From positions 1 through 9,451 of the forward strand of contig JAOZQC010000017.1 of NCBI GenBank assembly GCA_029932425.1: DNA of 9,451 bases. The letters are read 5' to 3'. The notes beneath the pieces are model-generated. The model was not told the DNA's origin and searched no databases. It saw nothing but the letters and a program-made list of their open reading frames with translations. The stretch is from Planctomycetota bacterium (GTDB lineage: Bacteria > Planctomycetota > JAJSAM01). The position numbers and the translations under genes are program-made. Below, in pieces: positions 7,419-9,451 of the stretch. Position 1 is the stretch's first letter; each line of letters begins with the position of its first letter.

Positions 7419-8240
7419 GTGCGTCCCTTCCCCGCCCGCCCGTGGCTCGGTCTCCTCCTGGGAGCGCCGCTCCTCCTCGCGGCGTGCGGACCGTCCCCCG
7501 GAACCCCCGCGCCGGAGATCCCCCCGTCCCGCGCGGAGTCCCCTCCCGCGCCGGATCCCGACTGGGACTTCGCCTTCCGCCTCCTCGACCGGGACGGGAA
7601 CGGCGTCTTCGACGCCGCGGACCTCGCGGACCTCTCGCGCACGGAGGGAGGAGACGAGAGCGGGAAACTCGGGGGCGCGGCGTTCGCCCGCCTCCTCGGC
7701 TCCCTGGCCCGCTACGCGGCGCTCCACTCCGAGGGCCCCCCTCCGGGAGTCCCCGCCCCCGACGTCCGGCTCACCCGGCTCGAGGACGGGAGCGAGGCGC
7801 CCCTCGCCTCCGCCTTCGAAGGGCGGCCGGTCCTTCTTCTCTTCGGCTCCGAGACCTGCCCCAACGTGCGGGAGCAGGTCCGCCGGCTCGGCGAGGAGAG
7901 CCAGGCCCTCCCCGGGGTCCGGGTGGTCCTCGTCTACCTCCGCGAGGCCCATCCCGCCGACGGCCCGGCCTTCCTCGCGGGCGGAGCAGGGGCGCCCCGG
8001 GACCCCCGGAACCTCTCGGAGCGGCGGGCCGCCGCGGCCCGCCTCGCGCCGCCGGGAGGACGGGTGACGGTGTTCGTGGACGGCATGGACGACCGCGCCG
8101 CCCGGGCCTTCGGCGCCTGGCCCACCCGCCTCTATCTCGTGGGGAGAGACGGGAGGATCCGTTACCGCGGGCGCCGCTTCCCCCCCGGGGACCGCCTCGG
8201 GGAGGTCCTCTCCCGCCTGGAGAAGACGCGCCGGCCGTAG
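7419..8240 (+). CDS. Lipoprotein with EF-hand and iodothyronine deiodinase-like thioredoxin-fold domain
   Basis: A 273-residue exported lipoprotein. Residues 1-22 are a signal peptide ending in lipobox LAAC, with C23 as the lipidation site, followed by a proline-rich linker (24-48). A canonical EF-hand loop, DRDGNGVFDAAD, occupies 57-68, with ligand positions D57, D59, N61, D65 and D68; a second hand is not clear. From about 112 the protein resembles the deiodinase domain (PF00837). RPVLLLFGSETCPNV (136-150) has C147 where animal deiodinases carry selenocysteine. VVLVYLREAHPADG (169-182) corresponds to their YIEEAH-DG motif, and FGAWPTRLYLVGRDGRIRYRG (231-251) to the C-terminal strands. The start is GTG 7419, with GAGGAGAG ending 5 nt upstream; the longer open frame upstream has no signal peptide. 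The protein presumably faces the periplasm and binds calcium. Its substrate is unknown, and iodothyronine should not be assumed. Confidence 0.82.
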   Translation: MRPFPARPWLGLLLGAPLLLAACGPSPGTPAPEIPPSRAESPPAPDPDWDFAFRLLDRDGNGVFDAADLADLSRTEGGDESGKLGGAAFARLLGSLARYAALHSEGPPPGVPAPDVRLTRLEDGSEAPLASAFEGRPVLLLFGSETCPNVREQVRRLGEESQALPGVRVVLVYLREAHPADGPAFLAGGAGAPRDPRNLSERRAAAARLAPPGGRVTVFVDGMDDRAARAFGAWPTRLYLVGRDGRIRYRGRRFPPGDRLGEVLSRLEKTRRP

Positions 8241-8270
8241 CCCTCGTTCTCCCTCCGGCCGGGACGAGGG
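8241..8270 (+). terminator. Stem-loop directly after the lipoprotein stop codon
   Basis: CCCTCGT (8241-8247) pairs perfectly with ACGAGGG (8264-8270). The 16-nt loop can itself fold (CCC with GGG). It starts at the base after TAG, and a second stem, CCGGGG/CCCCGG, follows at 8276-8298. No T-run follows either. It is placed to end the 6799-8240 transcript, but readthrough into the transporter gene is possible. Confidence 0.4.
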
Positions 8271-8315
8271 GGAAGCCGGGGGGGGATTCCCGCCCCGGAG
8301 ACGATTCCCCCCCGG

Positions 8316-8321
8316 TAGAAT
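8316..8321 (+). promoter_or_regulatory. -10-like TAGAAT upstream of the transporter gene
   Basis: TAGAAT matches five of six bases of the -10 consensus and stands out in GC-rich sequence about 107 nt before the ATG at 8428. At 16-18 bp spacing the -35 region is all G and C, so the promoter is only a suggestion. It implies that the transporter may be transcribed separately from the two genes before it. Confidence 0.3.
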
Positions 8322-8427
8322 CCGACGCCTCACCGGCCAGGACCGGCTCCGGTACCGACGTGATCGAGACCTTCCGCCCCCACCCCCCATCCCCCGCTCT
8401 CCGGACGCCTCCGGGAACGGCCCGCTG

Positions 8428-9177
8428 ATGGCCGATCCCGCCACCCTCGCCCTCGCATCCCTGGTGGTCTTCGGGGCGGCCTTCGTCCAGGGGGTGACCG
8501 GCTTCGCCTTCGGGCTCCTCTCCCTGGGGTTCCTGGCCCTGCTCTTCGGAGCGGGGGAGGCGGTCCTCGTCCTCACCCTGGTGAGCCCCCTGGCCTCCGT
8601 CCTCATCTTCCTGCGCGTCCGCCGCCACGTGGACGTCCGCGAGGTGCTGAAGGTCTCCCTGCCGCTCTGCCTCCTGGGACTGCCCCTCGGGATCCTCTGC
8701 TTTCTCCACCTCCTCCACGCCGCCCCCGCCGCCCTCACCCGGATCGTGGGAATCGTCCTGGTGGTCTCCGCGGGGTACTTCCTCACCCCGTTCGCCCCGC
8801 GCCCCCGCCGGGTGCCCGCGGCGGTGGCCGTGGCGGCGGGGTTTCTCGGGGGCTTCCTCGGCGGGCTCACCTCCACGGGGGGGCCGCCGATCGTGCTCTA
8901 CCTCTACGCGCGGGAGATGACGAAGGAGGTGCGCATGGCGGTGCTCCAGGGGATCTTCCTCCTGGCGGGGGCGGCCAAGATCGGCCAGCTCCTCCTGGTG
9001 CCCTCCACGCCCCTCGCGGGCCGGGTCTTCGCGGACTCCGCCGTGCTCCTCCTCCCCCTGGCGGCCGGGGTGCTGGCGGGACAGACCCTCTTCACCCGGA
9101 TCCCCGCCCGTCCCCTCCGGCGGATCGCCCTGCTCCTGCTGCTCGGGATCGGGGTCATGCTGCTCGCGGGACGATGA
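8428..9177 (+). CDS. TSUP-family membrane transporter (TauE/SafE-like)
   Basis: A 249-residue integral inner-membrane protein of the TSUP (TauE/SafE, PF01925) family. Characterised members export or import small organic or sulfur anions such as sulfite, sulfoacetate or thiosulfate. It has about eight hydrophobic segments: roughly 7-39, 43-63, 74-96, 101-121, 130-148, 153-160 with 172-192, 200-220 and 230-247. The internal family repeat is visible as FVQGVTGFAFGLL (19-31) in the first half and GFLGGFLGGLTSTGGPPIVLY (138-158) in the second. Basic residues cluster in loops (R63-R66, R125-R128, R224-R232). The ATG has no recognisable ribosome site (GGGAACGGCCCGCTG before it), and no in-frame alternative with a better one was found. 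The direction matches the preceding two genes, but 187 bp with hairpins lie between. Family assignment is firm; substrate is unknown. Confidence 0.9.
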   Translation: MADPATLALASLVVFGAAFVQGVTGFAFGLLSLGFLALLFGAGEAVLVLTLVSPLASVLIFLRVRRHVDVREVLKVSLPLCLLGLPLGILCFLHLLHAAPAALTRIVGIVLVVSAGYFLTPFAPRPRRVPAAVAVAAGFLGGFLGGLTSTGGPPIVLYLYAREMTKEVRMAVLQGIFLLAGAAKIGQLLLVPSTPLAGRVFADSAVLLLPLAAGVLAGQTLFTRIPARPLRRIALLLLLGIGVMLLAGR

Positions 9178-9403
9178 CGGGGCCGGCCGGGGGCGAAGGG
9201 ATCCGGCGAAGACCGCGCGCGCAGGGGAACCCGGGCCGGGGTCGCCCCCGCGGCGGGCCCGGGGCGCCCGGAACGCGGAGAGGCCCGCGGTGAGGAGAGG
9301 GCGCCGGCTCCCCTTCGCGCGGGGGGGCGGCTGCGGGAGGACCGGTCGGGGTGAACCCCGCCCGGCGGCCGGTGATTCCGGGGGAGGAGGGGAGTCCGCC
9401 CCC
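9178..9403. other. Gene-free tail after the transporter, GC-rich hairpins
   Basis: No coding region is supported; the long minus-strand frame here is a shadow. CCCGGGCC (9230-9237) pairs with GGCCCGGG (9256-9263), and a nested CGGGG/CCCCG stem lies within. A second small hairpin, CGGGG-TGAA-CCCCG, is at 9347-9360. The first is the better candidate for the transporter's terminator, although no T-run follows. Confidence 0.4.
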
Positions 9404-9431
9404 TTGACTCCCGGCCCCGGCGTGGCATCAT
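9404..9431 (+). promoter_or_regulatory. Probable sigma-70-type promoter for a gene beyond the right edge
   Basis: TTGACT (9404-9409) matches five of six bases of the -35 consensus. A 16-bp spacer leads to CATCAT (9426-9431), four of six of TATAAT. This is the best promoter match in the window. GGAGG at 9440-9444 follows and reads as a ribosome site, so the next gene would start just outside with a very short leader. An ATG at 9430 exists but lacks a ribosome site. Confidence 0.55.
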
Positions 9432-9451
9432 GGACCAACGGAGGGCGTCCT

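Noticed and set aside
7563..7868. Selenocysteine (in-frame TGA) in the deiodinase-like protein
   Set aside because: The codon at the selenocysteine position is TGC (Cys), and the frame is open with no internal TGA.
7771..9438. 555-residue minus frame opposite the lipoprotein and transporter
   Set aside because: Highly charged, repetitive shadow composition; both plus-strand genes beneath it have clear domains.

Overview
The window is a very GC-rich bacterial chromosome segment. Codon third positions are almost all G or C, and long spurious open frames occur on both strands. The gene content is ordinary housekeeping: indolepyruvate:ferredoxin oxidoreductase, glycerate kinase, NADP-type isocitrate dehydrogenase and HflK/HflC. 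There is no phage, plasmid, CRISPR or conjugation signature. Indolepyruvate oxidoreductase, Shine-Dalgarno-type starts with GGAGG and a deiodinase-like lipoprotein would fit a GC-rich environmental Gram-negative such as a deltaproteobacterial, NC10 or acidobacterial lineage. I cannot fix the phylum from this sequence.

Layout. (1) Positions 1-674, minus: 5' part of iorA, running off the left edge. It is divergent from a small cysteine-containing protein (836-1333, plus). The 161 bp between them contains a self-complementary extended -10 that can be read as overlapping divergent promoters. (2) 1334-1660: gene-free, with copy A of a 36-nt conserved element. (3) 1661-2785, minus: glycerate kinase, divergent from icd (2908-4251, plus). 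Icd carries an inserted CxxC-CxxC zinc-ribbon-like segment beside its isocitrate-binding serine. (4) A long GC hairpin (4264-4298) lies in the convergent gap between icd and hflC. (5) 4306-6278, minus: hflK-hflC, a 2-bp-spaced operon. (6) 6279-6798: gene-free, with copy B of the 36-nt element in opposite orientation. (7) 6799-9177, plus: a thioredoxin-like protein, then an EF-hand plus deiodinase-like lipoprotein, then a TSUP/TauE-SafE membrane transporter. (8) 9178-9451: gene-free, ending in a probable promoter and ribosome binding site for a gene beyond the right edge.

How the genes fit together. Icd is a TCA-cycle enzyme. Glycerate kinase feeds glycerate into lower glycolysis as 2-phosphoglycerate. 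IorA belongs to aromatic amino-acid (2-oxo acid) oxidation. HflK/HflC is the membrane SPFH complex that normally regulates the FtsH protease. The rightmost three genes share direction and two of them are thioredoxin-fold proteins, so a redox- or sulfur-related link is possible but inferred only from position.

The most noteworthy signals are the zinc-ribbon-like insertion in Icd, the EF-hand/deiodinase-like lipoprotein with Cys at the selenocysteine position, and the inverted pair of 36-nt intergenic elements with a structure-preserving substitution.
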